NCBI GenBank assembly: GCA_002335605.1
Contig: BEDY01000002.1
Coordinates: forward strand, 682,001 to 746,000
DNA from: Prillingera fragicola
Taxonomy: Eukaryota > Basidiomycota > Tremellomycetes > Trichosporonales > Trichosporonaceae
Direction: 5' to 3'
DNA: 64,000 bases
Numbering within the stretch: the stretch's first letter is position 1; every line of letters starts with the position of its first letter. The notes under the pieces are model-generated. The model saw only the letters and a list, made by a program, of their open reading frames with translations, was not told where the DNA came from and searched no databases. Below are positions 23,772-34,959 of this stretch, piece by piece. The translations under genes were made by a program, and so were the position numbers.

Positions 23772-25642
23772 ATGGCGTCACAGACGCGTCCAAAGAGGGT
23801 CGCAGTCGTTGGCTCCGGCCTCGCTGGACTCACTACCGCGTACCTGCTGCGTCGGGATGGTGCTGAAGTGTGGCTCATCGAAAAGGTTGGTGACGATTAG
23901 GCATCCTCTTGGCTAATCACACACAGGCCCCTCGGCTTGGGTTTCATGCTTGGTCGGTAGCAGTCGGGGACACCAACCAGACACACAAATCTTCAAAATC
24001 GCGTCTTCCTTCGCTGGCCTCTTCGTCTCCAGGCGCCAAACAGCGACAACAAGGAAAGCGACAGAGCTGGTCCTCGGATCTCTTTGCGCAAAAGACCACC
24101 CAGGCCCCAGAGATTACAGTCGATGTTCCTATGCGTTCCTTCCAAGGAGGATACTATCCCCTACTCATCGCGCTCTACAAGCACCTCGGCCTGGCCATGG
24201 AGCCAGCGCACTACTCGTTTTCGTTTACAGCTTTTGACTGCGGACCACACCAGGCAACCGGCCGCCCAAAGGAGAAGACGTACTTTACGTACTCTGGCGC
24301 CTCTGGCTTGTCACGACCGTCGCTTCCCGAAGCAACATGGGCGTCGCCAAAGTCATTTGTTTTTGGTGTTTTGGACCTTGTCGTCGCAGCAATCTGCTAC
24401 ATTGTTCTTCTTGCTACCGCTTTCTTGTCCTGGCACAGCATGCTGCCAGCCCAGCTTCGCACGGCATCGTTTCGCGACGTGGTCGACGCCGTGGCCGCGA
24501 TTATGGAACGACCATGGCCAGTCTTCAGAACGATACTTCCTCCAACCCCTCTCGGAAGGGCGTTCAAAGTATTCGCTGCCGATCTCGTGCTTCCTCTCTT
24601 CTCGGCCGTTGGAACGATGACAGCAGAGGATGTGTGGGAGACTCCGGCCCTTCACATTCTTGACTACATTCATGCCGGAGTCGGCACCAGCCACTATTCT
24701 CTGGCGAATGGACACAGCGCTCGCGATGTAGCGCGTTTGTTGTCCGAGCCCATTGCCGCCCAAGGAGAGGGCCATATTCGCCTCAACACTGTGATTCGCT
24801 CCCTAGAGTTTAGTCACGACAATGGCCAGCGGGTCATCAGCCTGCGTCTCGACGGAGGAGACGACCTAGAGGTTGACCGTGTCGTCATTGCCACTCAAGC
24901 AAGTACTGCTCGCTCGTTACTTGGCACGATTCAACCCAGCCTGGTCTTTACAGGCGAAGCGGCCGAGGCCCATCGAGTGGCACGAATGCGCTCAGCCCTC
25001 GACGACGTGCAGTACCGTGACACGATCGTTGTGACTCATACGGATACCGACTTGCTTCCTCGTGCCAGTGACGTGCGCGACATCAATCTTTTCCAGCCCA
25101 TCCTATCGACTCTCAGTGCGGACGCAGATCCATTCAATGTTCCACCGCTCACCCCCACGGGATCTTCGTCCAGCGCACCGAGCTCTCCCTGTCCAACTCC
25201 CGGCTCGCTGCCTCAACCGCTCGGCGCGGCGCCGTACTTTGAACCAACGCGTGGTTCAGTGTACACTATGGCCACCCAGGTAGTGCGCAAGACAGACTGT
25301 CCGGTGCTGCAGACCACCAATCCTGTAGTGCCCATCAATCCCGATGCAGTGCTGGGCATGGCACGCCTGGAGCGGGCCTTGCCGCTCCGCAACCTCCACG
25401 CGCTGGACAATCTACATCAGCCGCAGCCGGTATCAAAGGAGCCACCTCTGGTCTACGTCGCTGGCTCTTTTGCGTATCCGGGAATTCCCTTGTTGGAAGG
25501 CTGCGTCGGCAGCGCGCGGCGCGTGGCCGATGAGATGCGACTGGCTGCGCAACCTGCTGCGCAGGTCAACTGGCAGGCAGGGCAGGGCTCGTTGCTGGGG
25601 CGTGTTTGGCGCTGGCGCTGGACTGGCCGTGGAGGCTATTAG
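23772..25642 (+). CDS. FAD-dependent amine-oxidase-like oxidoreductase
   Basis: Exons 23772-23885 and 23927-25642 give 609 aa. The N-terminus VAVVGSGLAGLTTAYLL shows the dinucleotide motif GxGxxG at residues 14-19 and the ribose-binding acidic residue E37 in LIEK, and the 41-nt intron follows K38 directly. The C-terminus has the FAD pyrophosphate motif YVAGSFAYPGIPLLEGCVGSA as in flavin amine oxidases and phytoene-desaturase relatives. A hydrophobic stretch near residue 185-205 (LVVAAICYIVLLATAFLSW) suggests membrane anchoring. Conserved middle elements include MRSFQGGYYPLLIALYKHLG and VIATQAS. A Ser/Pro linker sits near residue 460. The substrate is unknown. No biosynthetic partners are next to it, so I do not propose a pathway. 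Start is the first ATG in front of the Rossmann motif. Confidence 0.85.
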
Positions 25643-25657
25643 GGTTGGGTTAGGGTT
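25639..25657 (+). repeat. Short telomere-like sequence at the FAD gene stop codon
   Basis: The 19 bp read TTAGGGTTGGGTTAGGGTT, two exact TTAGGG units with a degenerate one between, overlapping the TAG stop. It is too short to be a telomere remnant with certainty. Confidence 0.7.
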
Positions 25658-26014
25658 CCACAAGTTATTTTTTGCATAGACAACTCAGACTGCGAGACAA
25701 TGTGAACGAAACGATATCCCTAGAGCCAAAACATGGCATGAGAAGAGAAGAAAGGGTAGTGTGCATGCGTAAACGGTCGTGTCGCAGACATTTCGGCCAT
25801 CAATCCTATTGAAACCAAACGTGATCGTGAGCGTACAGCCATAATCGAGCCGCAGCTGGGAACCGCCGCAGTACAAGACCGAGATGGTCATGAACGCTCA
25901 AGGTGGCCCGTGATGCGAAACGACTCGTAAACAAATAAAAAAAAAAAGGTCGCGCCGTCAAGGCGTACTATTTAAGGAAGCGGAGGAGGGAGACTGAGGG
26001 GAGGGGAAGGTGGC
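25643..26014. other. Convergent 3' region between FAD gene and lectin gene
   Basis: 372 bp between two stop codons on opposite strands. An A-rich run (25937-25948) is the only low-complexity element. No gene seen. Confidence 0.55.
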
Positions 26015-26770
26015 TTAGTGGTGAGCAGCACGACGCTGGTTACGACGGCGGTGAGCAGCAGCGTCGGTGGGCGCGGCAGCTGCGGGGGTCTCCTCTGCCG
26101 ACGCCTCAGCGAGAGCAGAGTTGTAGGTCTCGAGAGCGCCGTCGTCGCAGGCTTTGGCCTCCATGACGGTCCAAATCTGGTTGGTGTTGTAGTCGCTGCC
26201 ACACAGTTAGTATTTTTACGTGATTTCTATAATTAACACAACACTTACACGCAGGGCCAAATCTGGACGGGCGCACCAACGGTTGCGTTGCCGTCAGTCA
26301 GGTCGAGGCAGAAGCCAGTACCGGACCACTGGATGGTGTGGTTGCCAGTGCCCTCGGCAGTGTCCTTGGGAGTCTTAAAGTCGAAAACCTGGTGCGTGTT
26401 GCACTGGTAGCAGCCCCAAGCCTGGAGCGGAGTGCCGTTCTCCTTGACACCGTCGGTGACGTCGAGGCAGAGCGAGTTGTCGACGTTCCGGAGCTTGCCG
26501 CTCTTCGAGTAGTACTTGAAGAGAGTATGGTCCTCGTCGCAGTCGGCTAGGACAACCGAAGTGCCATACTCGTCACCAGAGGGGGCGAGGCACAGGTTAG
26601 GAGCAGCGGCGGGTGAAATGGTGTACTGGACACGAGCCTGAAATGGTGAGCAAGTTTTGGGGCGGCAAGAGGCGTGTGCGTAAAAGCATTGGAGTGCCGC
26701 AACCACCGTCCAATGTCCAACTTACCGCAAGAGCAACGGGGAGAAGAGCGAAAAGGGCGAGGGCGAGCAT
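26015..26770 (-). CDS. Secreted ricin-B-type (beta-trefoil) lectin-like protein
   Basis: Exons 26726-26770, 26249-26637 and 26015-26195 encode 204 aa. Exon 1 is a perfect signal-peptide core, MLALALFALLPVALA. The body has three trefoil-like blocks: NLCLAPSGDEYGTSVVLADC, SLCLDVTDGVKENGTPLQAW with NTHQVFDF, and GFCLDLTDGNATVGAPVQIW with NTNQIW, i.e. the QxW-like repeats and the C-L-D signature of the ricin B fold. Cysteines pair plausibly within blocks, and there are N-glycosylation sequons (NHT, NAT). The tail is Ala-rich and then basic (HRRRNQRRAAHH). There is no catalytic chain, so a sugar-binding wall or extracellular protein is the best reading; the ligand is unknown. It should not be called a toxin. 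Confidence 0.85.
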
Positions 26771-28243
26771 TGTAAAGGAGTGTATTGTTAAATGAATGTG
26801 GGGGAGACGTTTGCACGCGCCGGGGCGAGTGTTGCGTTGATGTTCTGGTCTGGTGTCTGGTGGTATGAGCGATGAGGAGAAAAGAGGGAACGGTCGGCTG
26901 AGCAGAATGACTTGAAGAATGGCCACGGAGCGGTCAGTGCAACTTGCCAGGTATGCCCAACTAGGAAGCCGCGCGGGTTGGCCCACCTGTCACCCTCTCC
27001 CGCGGACACACGCAGTCGTCCAAGCTCGCAGTAGTCTGCAGGAAGCAGTTGGAGGAAGGATTGGTGGCTCGGATTTGTTTATTCGAAACGCGTCGGGCAC
27101 TGTGCACCCTGAAACCAGGACTGTGGCGCCGGCTCAAGCCGGTTGTCCTCTGCTCTGATGCCAAAGTTCCAAGAGACTTGGCTCAAGGACAAGCAGGTAC
27201 ACTAGTCACAGGAACGCCCACATATCCCATTCCCCATTTAGAAGCCTTGGGTCTTCTGTCCCCCATTTCATTCAGGACCACGAACCAGCAAGGCCTCAGC
27301 TGCAGCACGAACAGGCTGGGCGCGCTGAGGAGGACGGGAGGGAATCAGCTCGACACAGGGAGTCAGTTCAGAAGAGGGGTCACATGCAGTATGCGTATTG
27401 CGTACCTCGCACTTGCCTGACGCGTCTCTACCGCGAACCTTGACGGCCTTGAACGGCCGTGACTGGTCCGCACGATCACACCTACATGATGTCGGGAAGC
27501 GTTACATGAGTATGAACATGACCTTGGCGGACCTGGCTTACAGCATTGTCGGAACGTTAGAGTCTAAACTCACCAGCAACTAGGATGATGCAAAGTCTTC
27601 AAGTAGAACCGGTGGCACGGGCATGCAAACTCAACTCTCGAGCGCGCACACGCGCCATAATGCGCCCGATGCGTCACGCTGTGCGCTGAGTCGCGCGTTG
27701 ATGACACCGAGTGGCCAAGAGGCCCCCGAGGCCCCGAGAGTTGTCTGCTCCCGTTTCCAAGCACCAGCGCACCAGCGTAACAGGCCCCCCACTGTACGGT
27801 GCAGTTAGTTCGGCACTCGGCGACCTTGGTGGCTCGCCACCGATCATGTCTGCCGTGTCTCAGTCTCGTTGCTACGCAGTCGCACAGTACGCCTAGCGGA
27901 TGCACCCCTTTGCAGCGACTTGCAGCTACCTTCACATTTGTCCATTTCACAGGTTTGACACCACTTCCTTCTCATCATTCACTCATTTCCAGACAGGGCT
28001 GGTCCCATCCCATCGTCAACGTTGACTCTCAGATCCTTGCTGCGCGAGCCTGCTTTCCCCTGAAAAGAACAGCTGTTGGTCCCCTGCTCTGCGAGCAGCC
28101 ACCAACGTCTTGCCACCCTGTGTGCTTTGTTCAGCACCGACCTCTCTTACACTCCCAACTGGCGCGTGCCTAGTGCTTCGACCAGACCTGCAACCTTGGT
28201 ACTTTGACAGTTTGCCACTACTCCGTATTCTCTCTTCCCCGCA
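26771..28243. other. Divergent intergenic region, lectin / CHS7 (1.5 kb)
   Basis: Holds the promoters and leaders of the lectin and CHS7 genes. The last 300 bp before CHS7 are pyrimidine-rich, as expected of a 5' leader in this genome. No coding or RNA gene is supported. Confidence 0.55.
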
Positions 28244-29681
28244 ATGCCCCTCGAGGAATTTGGCGCGTTTGGGTGGATCTGTACGTCGCCGACTGCCCGC
28301 CGACTTCACCGGGACAACTGCTGATGATAAGGCCGCCACGCGCCCCTAGTCCAGTGTAACCTAGTGTTTGCTCAGGTTTGGAAGCTCGGCAGTGACTACT
28401 CTGTCCTCTTCCCTCCGTCCACGGAAGCCTTCAAAACTCTCAACATTGTGAGTCTGCTGAGGGTAACCGGCTGGCTGACTTGGTAGACAAGCACAAGCAC
28501 TCGAAAGGATGCCAACGTTATCGAGGCCCACGCGCGGGCTGGTACCGGTGTGGGCGCTAGTTGCATGCTCCCCCGCGCAGGCGAGCTCAGTAGCCAGGGT
28601 GACATTGGTGAGACTGCGTAATGGCTCTGATGCTGACGACCAGTGCTCGTCGTCATGTCTTTTCTCTCTGTCTTGTTGTCTGTGTCGCTCATCTATCAGT
28701 GTTGGCGACGCAAGGCCGCGGTTGGCCGAACCGAGCTCTCGATATTCGTGGCCGTGAGTTGCACTGTTCTATCCACCCTAACCCCCAGCTGTATGGAATT
28801 CATTCAGCACTCCAAGCTGTGACCATGTCCTCCATGCTCGAACAAGGATCCGACATGCTCATCGCCCTCTCGTCCATTCACACTGGAGTGATTGCGGCAA
28901 TGTCGTTTGCGTTCCTCTACACCGCCGTGGTTGCAACCCAGATCTTTCGTGACGGGTCGTTGGCATCCCTAGGACCGCTCGCCTGTGGATTAATTGCATT
29001 CCTAGTGGGCACGCTCTACATTTCTTTGTCGACGGCCCATGGCTGGAACTCAGTCTTTGTATTCCAAAACTCGTCCAGTCTGAAGAGCATTCCGTTGTTT
29101 GTCTTAACGCTCATTTGGCCTGCAGTGTGAGTGCAACCAGCAACAACCTTTGGTCTGACGGTCTAGAGCTATTGCTGGGTTTGCGGTCTTGATGATTAAC
29201 ACGATTATAAACCACTTGCATGAGCGGATGCCAGCAGGTAAGTTGCGACCATTGCTCAATGACTTATGAAAGCGATCCTCATGGGCGGAGCTCTCTTTCT
29301 CGCCGGTGGCCAGCTGGTTCTGTTCCTTGCCTCGCAACCACTGTGCACTGTAAGTTTTGTTGCATGTCCACGCTAAACTTTAGGTTGCGCACGGAAAAGT
29401 GAACGGAGCTTTCATTAGCTGCATCTGCAATAATGTGGCTGTGGTCTTGTGTTTCCTAGTGTGGCACGTAAGTATCAGCTTTGTTGACGAGTTCTAATCG
29501 CCGCCAGCTCACAACCGAGGAGTCCTGGGACTCTGAATGGAACCAGTCCTTGTCGCATGTGCACCCAGTCGTATTCTTGTACCATGTATTTACTTTGTTC
29601 TTTTGTCTGATTCATAGTTACGACAATAATGCAGCCTGTACTGACGGAAGCAATTATTGGTTACGTAATATTCCAAACTAA
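28244..29681 (+). CDS. CHS7: Chitin synthase export chaperone (Chs7-like)
   Basis: Nine exons: 28244-28280, 28332-28447, 28487-28607, 28644-28753, 28789-29126, 29167-29237, 29273-29349, 29384-29467 and 29508-29681, total 375 aa. The N-terminus FGAFGWICRHAPLVQCNLVF matches the Chs7 pattern of an ICR-x-TPLP-x-CNL block. Seven hydrophobic segments follow, with MSFLSVLLSVSLIYQCWRRK, the VGRTEL loop, ALFLAGGQLVLFLASQPLC and FISCICNNVAVVLCFLVWHL in family order. Chs7 is an ER membrane chaperone needed for exit of class IV chitin synthase (Chs3). Introns are 34 to 51 nt; that at 29350-29383 is only 34 nt. Two introns use AAG acceptors. The last 40 residues are hydrophobic and unlike yeast Chs7, so the 3' end, only 86 bp before TAF7, is the least certain part. 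Confidence 0.85.
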
Positions 29682-29767
29682 GTAGCAGACAGCTTCCACC
29701 GGATTGTTCACGCATCATCCATAACATCAATAACATCAACCTTTCCCACCAAGACACTCCGTTCGAC

Positions 29768-31870
29768 ATGTCACAACCATTCGGCGGGTCTAGCGAGGCG
29801 GGGCCTTCTAGCTACAATCTTAACTCCCCTCCTCGGCAAGCGGCTGGAGACGCCTCGGCTGATGCTCCGCCATCCGGACGTGGACGAGGTCGAGGACGGG
29901 GTCGAGGCCGTGGACGGGGCTCGCGAGGTGGACGTGGGGCGCGTGGACCATACGGCCCACGTGGTGGTCGCGGCGGTGGCCGGCAATCTACACGGCTCTC
30001 TGCTCGACAGCAAGCCGCGTCCAACATGCCAACAAAGCTCAAAATCTCGTTTAAAGCTGGCGGCGGCGGGGAAGCTACAGGCGGGAGGCAGTCCTCCTTC
30101 CTGGGCGAGTACGACCGGGAGCTGGATGAGAATCCAGAAGAGCCGCTAGTATTTGAAGAGCTGTTCATCCTGCGTGTGCCGCAACAGGTGGCCGACGGAC
30201 GGGGAGACCAACTGGGATTGCACGACATGGTCAAAGGAAAGGGCAAGGGCCTCGACGGAGTAGAGTTCAAGTTTCTGGGTATGTGCGAATGACCCGGTCG
30301 CGAGCTGACAACAGACTCTCGGCGAGGAACGTTTAAAATCAACGGTGTAACTTACTCGTCCAAGCTCGTCGATCTTCCTTGCATTGTCGAGGCACAAAAG
30401 ACTGCCGATAGTCGGCATCTGTTCAAGACTGGCGATGTATCGCAGATGCTGCTCGTTGGCGATCCAGTCAGCTCTGATTCGCAAGTCACCGCGTCCGCTC
30501 TAAACGTGGACGATTACATCTGGCCGCATGGTCTCACGCCTCCTCTGCGACATGTCCGGAAGCGGCGTTTTCGCACCAGGCTGTCTCGCCGCACCATCGA
30601 GGTAGTGGAGGAGCAAGTGGAGGAGTTGCTGAAAAAGGACGAGGACGCAGATGAGACATCGTTTGGTAAGTGCAGGTTGCTGACAACAAGTCGCTAACAG
30701 CTAGACCTGATCGACCCCCACCCGGACCCAGAAATTCCCGACTCTTACTATGTCGACTGGACTGCTGAAGATGCTTACGGTGGCTGGGGTCAAGGATCCG
30801 AATTTGGAGGCGAGCCTTACGAGGATCCTGGCTCTGCAGCGACCGGCGCCGACGATTGGTACGACCAAGGCGATTTCGAGGACGGCGAAGCCGGCGATTA
30901 CGATGATGGTGAGGAAGGCGCTGGCGAGGACGGCGAGGGTGTCATGGACGAGGATCTCCATGCTGCTCTCATGGAGAAAATGGAAAACTCGGACGAATCC
31001 GGCTCTGAAGACGATTTGTCTGGTTCCGAGGACGAAGACGACGACGACGGTGCGGCCTCGGAAGATGACGAGGAAACTACAGAGCGCAAGGCCAAGATCA
31101 AGCAGTACACGGGCGAAATTAGTCGACTCGAGGCTGCTATTGAAAAGAAGCGTTCGAGTCTTCCTTCGGGCGCAAATCCTATTCTTGCCAAGCGCTTCGA
31201 AGAGTCGATCAGGAGTTTGCAAGACGACGTCAACTCGAAGATTGCCTCTCGCCAGGCGCTCATCGACCAAATTGCCAAAGATCAGTCGGACGCTCGCGCC
31301 GCAGAGGCACCTCCAGCTCCTGCAGCAGAGACGCCAGCACCTCCAGCCGACGCCGACGACGCAGGCGACCTCTTTGACGACGATGCAGATGGCGACTTTG
31401 AGAGCGCAACTCCTGCCGCGACACCGGGCATTGTTGCAGCTACACCGCTGCCTGACGGCGAGTCGCCAGCCATTGAAGAGTCGGATGATGGAGACTTGTT
31501 TGGCGACGATGACGACGAGGAGGAGGCGGCCAGCGAGGCTGGCGGCGCCGGAGACGGTGATGTCGAGATGGAGGAACTTGGCGACGAGGACGAGATGGAC
31601 GAAATGGCGGCACTGCTTCAGGACGCGCTGGCTGGCGGTGAAGAGCTCATCAGCGACGCTGCTGTCACGGACGATCAGGCAAACGCGGCTGCCGACGAGG
31701 CAACGGCAATGCTGGACGAATATGCGGGCACAGCCGAGGGCAGTGGCAATCTCGACTTTGGAGGATTTGCTGGTGTTGAAGGTGGTGTTGGCATGCGCCG
31801 ACTCGCGAGTGGCATTGTGCCAGACGATGACGACGACGACAGCAGCGGCAGTGATGACAGCGACGACTAG
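29768..31870 (+). CDS. TAF7: TFIID subunit TAF7 (TAFII55 domain)
   Basis: Exons 29768-30278, 30315-30665 and 30705-31870 give 675 aa. An RG/RGG-rich N-terminus (residues 37-73, GRGRGRG units) precedes the TAFII55 domain: EELFILRVP (about 133-141), LHDMVKGKGKGLDGVEFKF, RGTFKINGVTYSSKLVDLPC, SQMLLVGDPV, and YIWPHGLTPPLRHVRKRRFR. After LLKKDEDADETSFDLIDPHP comes a long acidic region (DD/ED/SE runs) with a coiled segment ERKAKIKQYTGEISRLEAAI. TAF7 binds TAF1 in TFIID and restrains its activity before transcription starts. Intron 2 must end at CTAG (30701-30704) rather than the CAG just before it, to keep the frame. It ends 61 bp from the convergent LRR gene. Confidence 0.92.
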
Positions 31871-31931
31871 CCGCGCATCTAGGATTAGAAGCGTAAAAGC
31901 GTAGAAACCATGCATGTTGTAATCTATAATA

Positions 31932-33761
31932 CTACCACCCACCGACACCCAGCCCGCTGCCCGAGTTGTTGTCCTCGTCCTTCTTCTTGAAGACGGATGC
32001 AAGGTCAAGGCCCTTGCCCTTGGGCTTGTCCCGCACGTCAACAACGCCAACGACGGCAGTCTGGGTACGGGATGGCTTCGCGCGGCTTGCAGCCGCAGGG
32101 TCAGCGGGCGTGCTGGTAGCAGGGATTGCTGCAGCAGGAGGAGCAGAAGACTCCTGCTTGGGCTTCTTGGGCTTGCGGGGCTCGGCAGCCGCGGGCTCGA
32201 CAACCTTGGCCTGCTTGTGCTTGGCCTGTTCGTCGTCGCGGTCCTTGCGCTTGGTGTATTTTTCGCCACTGGCCTCAGACACGCGGGGTTTGCTGGTCTT
32301 GCCTTCGGTCACTGCAGAAACAGTCTCTTTTTGCTTTTTCCGCGACTTCTTCTCGCTCTCCTCGGAATCCTCTGCCTTGCGCTTCTTGTCCTTCTTTCCC
32401 GCCGCACCGTCGTCACCCTCGGCCTGCGCACCCCATGCCCGCATAGTAGTGCCCTTTTGCTCGTTGGCACCCGTTGGGCGCATCTTACCCTCGCGACGCT
32501 CCCGAGCCTTGCGGTCTCCCTTCGTCTCAGGAGCAACGCCAGCGCGCTTGCGTTCGACGAGACGCTTCGAGTCGACAATCTGCAGCTTGGGTACCTCCCC
32601 CGAGTCCTGTAAAAGCTGTACGTAGGACGGCTGTTCAAGAGCGAGCGGGTTTGCACGAAGGGTGAGCCTGCGCAAGTTGGCCCAGCGGGGCGGACCTTTG
32701 AGCTTTGAGCCAGGAGCAAGACCAAACGTAGCGGAGACGGCGGAGAAGGGGAGCGAGCAGTTGCCGAGATCGAGTGCATCCAGACCCTCACCGAGCTTGG
32801 GAGAGGTCGAAGTGCCTGCTTTGCCAGCAAGAGAGAGATCACCTGTTCCCCATGTAGAAATGTGAGAAGGGAGGGCAGTCAAACGGGGCAAGTTGTTGGC
32901 CCCAACATCGCGGAGCACAGGCAGTGCTGAGAGATCGGGCAGTGAGGCTGCCGATAGACTTGGGCAGTGCGAGAAAGTGAGCTTCGAGAGGTGAGGGAGC
33001 TGAGCCAGTGATGCAGGTAATGAAGAAAGATTGGGCGAGTGCGAAACAACTGCACCGTCAGCGGCAATCTCTTGCTAGAGCTCGCTCGATACGTACTCAT
33101 GGAATTCAGTTCCTTCCAACCAGCGACAACATCGTTGTCCATCTCCGTCCACTCATTGTTCATCGCCACAAATGCCTTAAGCTTGTGAAGACTTTCGAGA
33201 CAGGCAGGAAGCTTCTTCAGCTCACATGCGCTGAGATTCAAGACTGTCCCATCAGCACACGAACCAACGCTTCCGCTTACCTGCAAGATCGGACAGCCCA
33301 GCCACAGCCTCCCATCCTTTAGAAATGGCACACCCCTTCAAATTCAACCAAGTGACCTTTGTGCCGGCAAGCCAGGATATGTCGGTGCATCCTGATCCCT
33401 CGAGATCGACTCGTGTGACCGACTGGAGGCGCTCAAGAGAAGGTGGAAGGTCAAATGCCTCGGCACTGTAGATGAGGGCTGCCGAGTCACGAATAGCTTT
33501 TGGCCGAAACATGCTGGGGTCGTTGTTCTCGCCCTTGCGTTTCTTGCGCTCAGGATGAATCTTGTCGGCGTCGCCAGACTTGTTGTCTTTGGAGTCGTCC
33601 TTGTTTGCCCGCTCGCCGTCCCGTCCTTTGCCCTTGCCTTTGCCCTTCTTGGTGTGGGATTTGCCCGCGGCACCAGCAGACACTGCTTTAGACTCGACAG
33701 CCTCGTCAATTCGCTCAGCCTTGATGGCGCGCTTCCTGCTTCGGGCGGCACCCCTGTCCAT
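31932..33761 (-). CDS. Leucine-rich-repeat protein with lysine-rich, probably nucleolar, tails
   Basis: Exons 33281-33761, 33097-33243 and 31932-33049 encode 581 aa. The N-terminal 80 residues are basic (GKSHTKKGKGKGKGRDGE, PERKKRKG). LRRs run from about residue 115 to 350: VTRVDLEGSGCTDISWL, VTWLNLKGCAISKGW, VLNLSACELKKLPACLESL, LSSLPASLAQLPHLSKLTF, LDALDLGNCSLPFSAVS, LRRLTLRANPLALEQ, then LQIVDSKRLVERKRAG, an LRR-cap-like end. The C-terminal 200 residues are K/E/R-rich with many possible nuclear signals (KKDKKRKAE, EKKSRKKQKE) and end GKGLDLASVFKKKDED. The composition suggests a nucleolar scaffold, possibly in ribosome biogenesis, as for other fungal Lys-rich LRR proteins; that is inference. 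Both introns are needed for LRR phasing. It is divergent from bL9m with 270 bp between starts. Confidence 0.82.
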
Positions 33762-34031
33762 GTTGATGTGCAGTCGAGTGGTGGTGGTTGCTGTTGTTGT
33801 TGCGATGCTGAGAGCCCTTGCAGGACTTCCAATACATGATTCTGAACTTTCTGAGATCACGTGACCCCCACCTGACTTTACGGAAACTCTCAACGTCCTG
33901 ATGCAAAAGACTCAATTCACCATTGTCAACCTCCTCTGCGACCCTAAAACGACCACAACGACTGCACAGACTACGGCACAGGCATCAAAAGACGTGAAGC
34001 TTCACCATATCTCCCTTTTTCCTGTCGCCAA

Positions 34032-34959
34032 ATGCTCGCTTCCACCTCGCGCGCGGTTCTCCGCACCTCTCTCCGGGCATGCCAGGCTCCTGCCTTCTCT
34101 GTGAGTAGCTCATTGGCAGCTGTGGGGCCTCGATACGGAACGTCGCACGCACTTTCTTAAGCAACGCCTGATGCGGCATCTTCCCGCGTCGCCATGCACT
34201 GCCCGGTTGCTGCTCCCGACCCACTCAACGCGAGCATAACTGACGACGGCTCAGACCTCGGCCGTTCACGCTAAGAAGAACACCATGATTGTCGAGCTCT
34301 TGGAGGACGTTGAGGGTCTTGGTGGAAAGTGTGCGTATAGGACTTATACTGAGCTTGGCTTAGAACGCAAGCCGTCGTTCTCAGAAGGTCGCTAACTGTC
34401 GCTGCAGACGACCGAGTCCCCGTCAGCAAGGGCTACATGCGCCACAACCTGGCTCCCTTCCGCCTGGCACGTTACATTCCTTGGAAGAATGCGGCTGAGA
34501 AGCCCGTGGTCGACATCAAGCCGCGCGTGAGTTTAGACGGAAAGCTGAACCATCGTGTCATGGACATTATTCTTACGCTCCCAGCTCCGCCCTTCACCTA
34601 GCAGCCAGAAATTGATCTCGCAGTTCGGAGGGAAGAAATCTGGCTCCTCAGCTCCGGCTGAGCCCACTCCTACAGAGCTGTTGGGCAAGCTCCACCTTCT
34701 CCCTGCCACGCTCGTCTTCAAGCGTCGCACCATTTCTCCCACCACCCCTGCCCTTCATGGTTCGATCACCATGTCTGACATTTACGAGCGTCTGACTCAG
34801 GATCACTCTCTGTCTAGCAGCGAGGTTCAGATTGACTGGGTTGAGCAGGACAATGCAGCGCGAATGAAGGAGCTGGGCACCTGGCCCCTGCAGGTGGAGA
34901 TTGTGGGGTACGGCGAGGAGACTGTCAACGTCTTCATCGAGGCAGTTCGTGAGGAGTAG
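34032..34959 (+). CDS. Mitochondrial large-subunit ribosomal protein bL9m
   Basis: Four exons (34032-34100, 34255-34330, 34408-34526, 34585-34959) give 212 aa. The first 25 residues (MLASTSRAVLRTSLRACQA) form an Arg/Ser-rich mitochondrial targeting peptide. The bL9 N-domain signature follows: VELLEDVEGLGGKYDRVPVS then GYMRHNLAPFRLARYIP. Bacterial L9 has V-x-LL-x-DV-x-LG-x-x-G-x-x-V-x-V-x-x-GY-x-RN in the same spacing. The C-terminal half is divergent, as usual for mitochondrial L9 (yeast Mrpl50). Intron 1 is 154 nt, one of the longest in the window; removing it joins the presequence to SAVHAKKN. The N-domain is confident; the exon 3/4 joint is supported only by frame. Confidence 0.86.

Noticed and set aside
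23772..26770. Secondary-metabolite cluster around the FAD oxidase
   Set aside because: The neighbours are a lectin, a bZIP far away and a chitin synthase chaperone; no synthase, P450 or transferase is nearby, so a cluster is not supported.
26015..26770. Ricin-type toxin
   Set aside because: Only the sugar-binding beta-trefoil is present; there is no ribosome-inactivating chain or other enzymatic domain.
30701..32269. 522-codon open frame on the minus strand across TAF7 and the intergenic region
   Set aside because: It is the antisense shadow of the acidic GAC/GAG-rich TAF7 coding sequence; the product is compositionally biased with no domain, while the plus strand encodes TAF7 in a clean frame.
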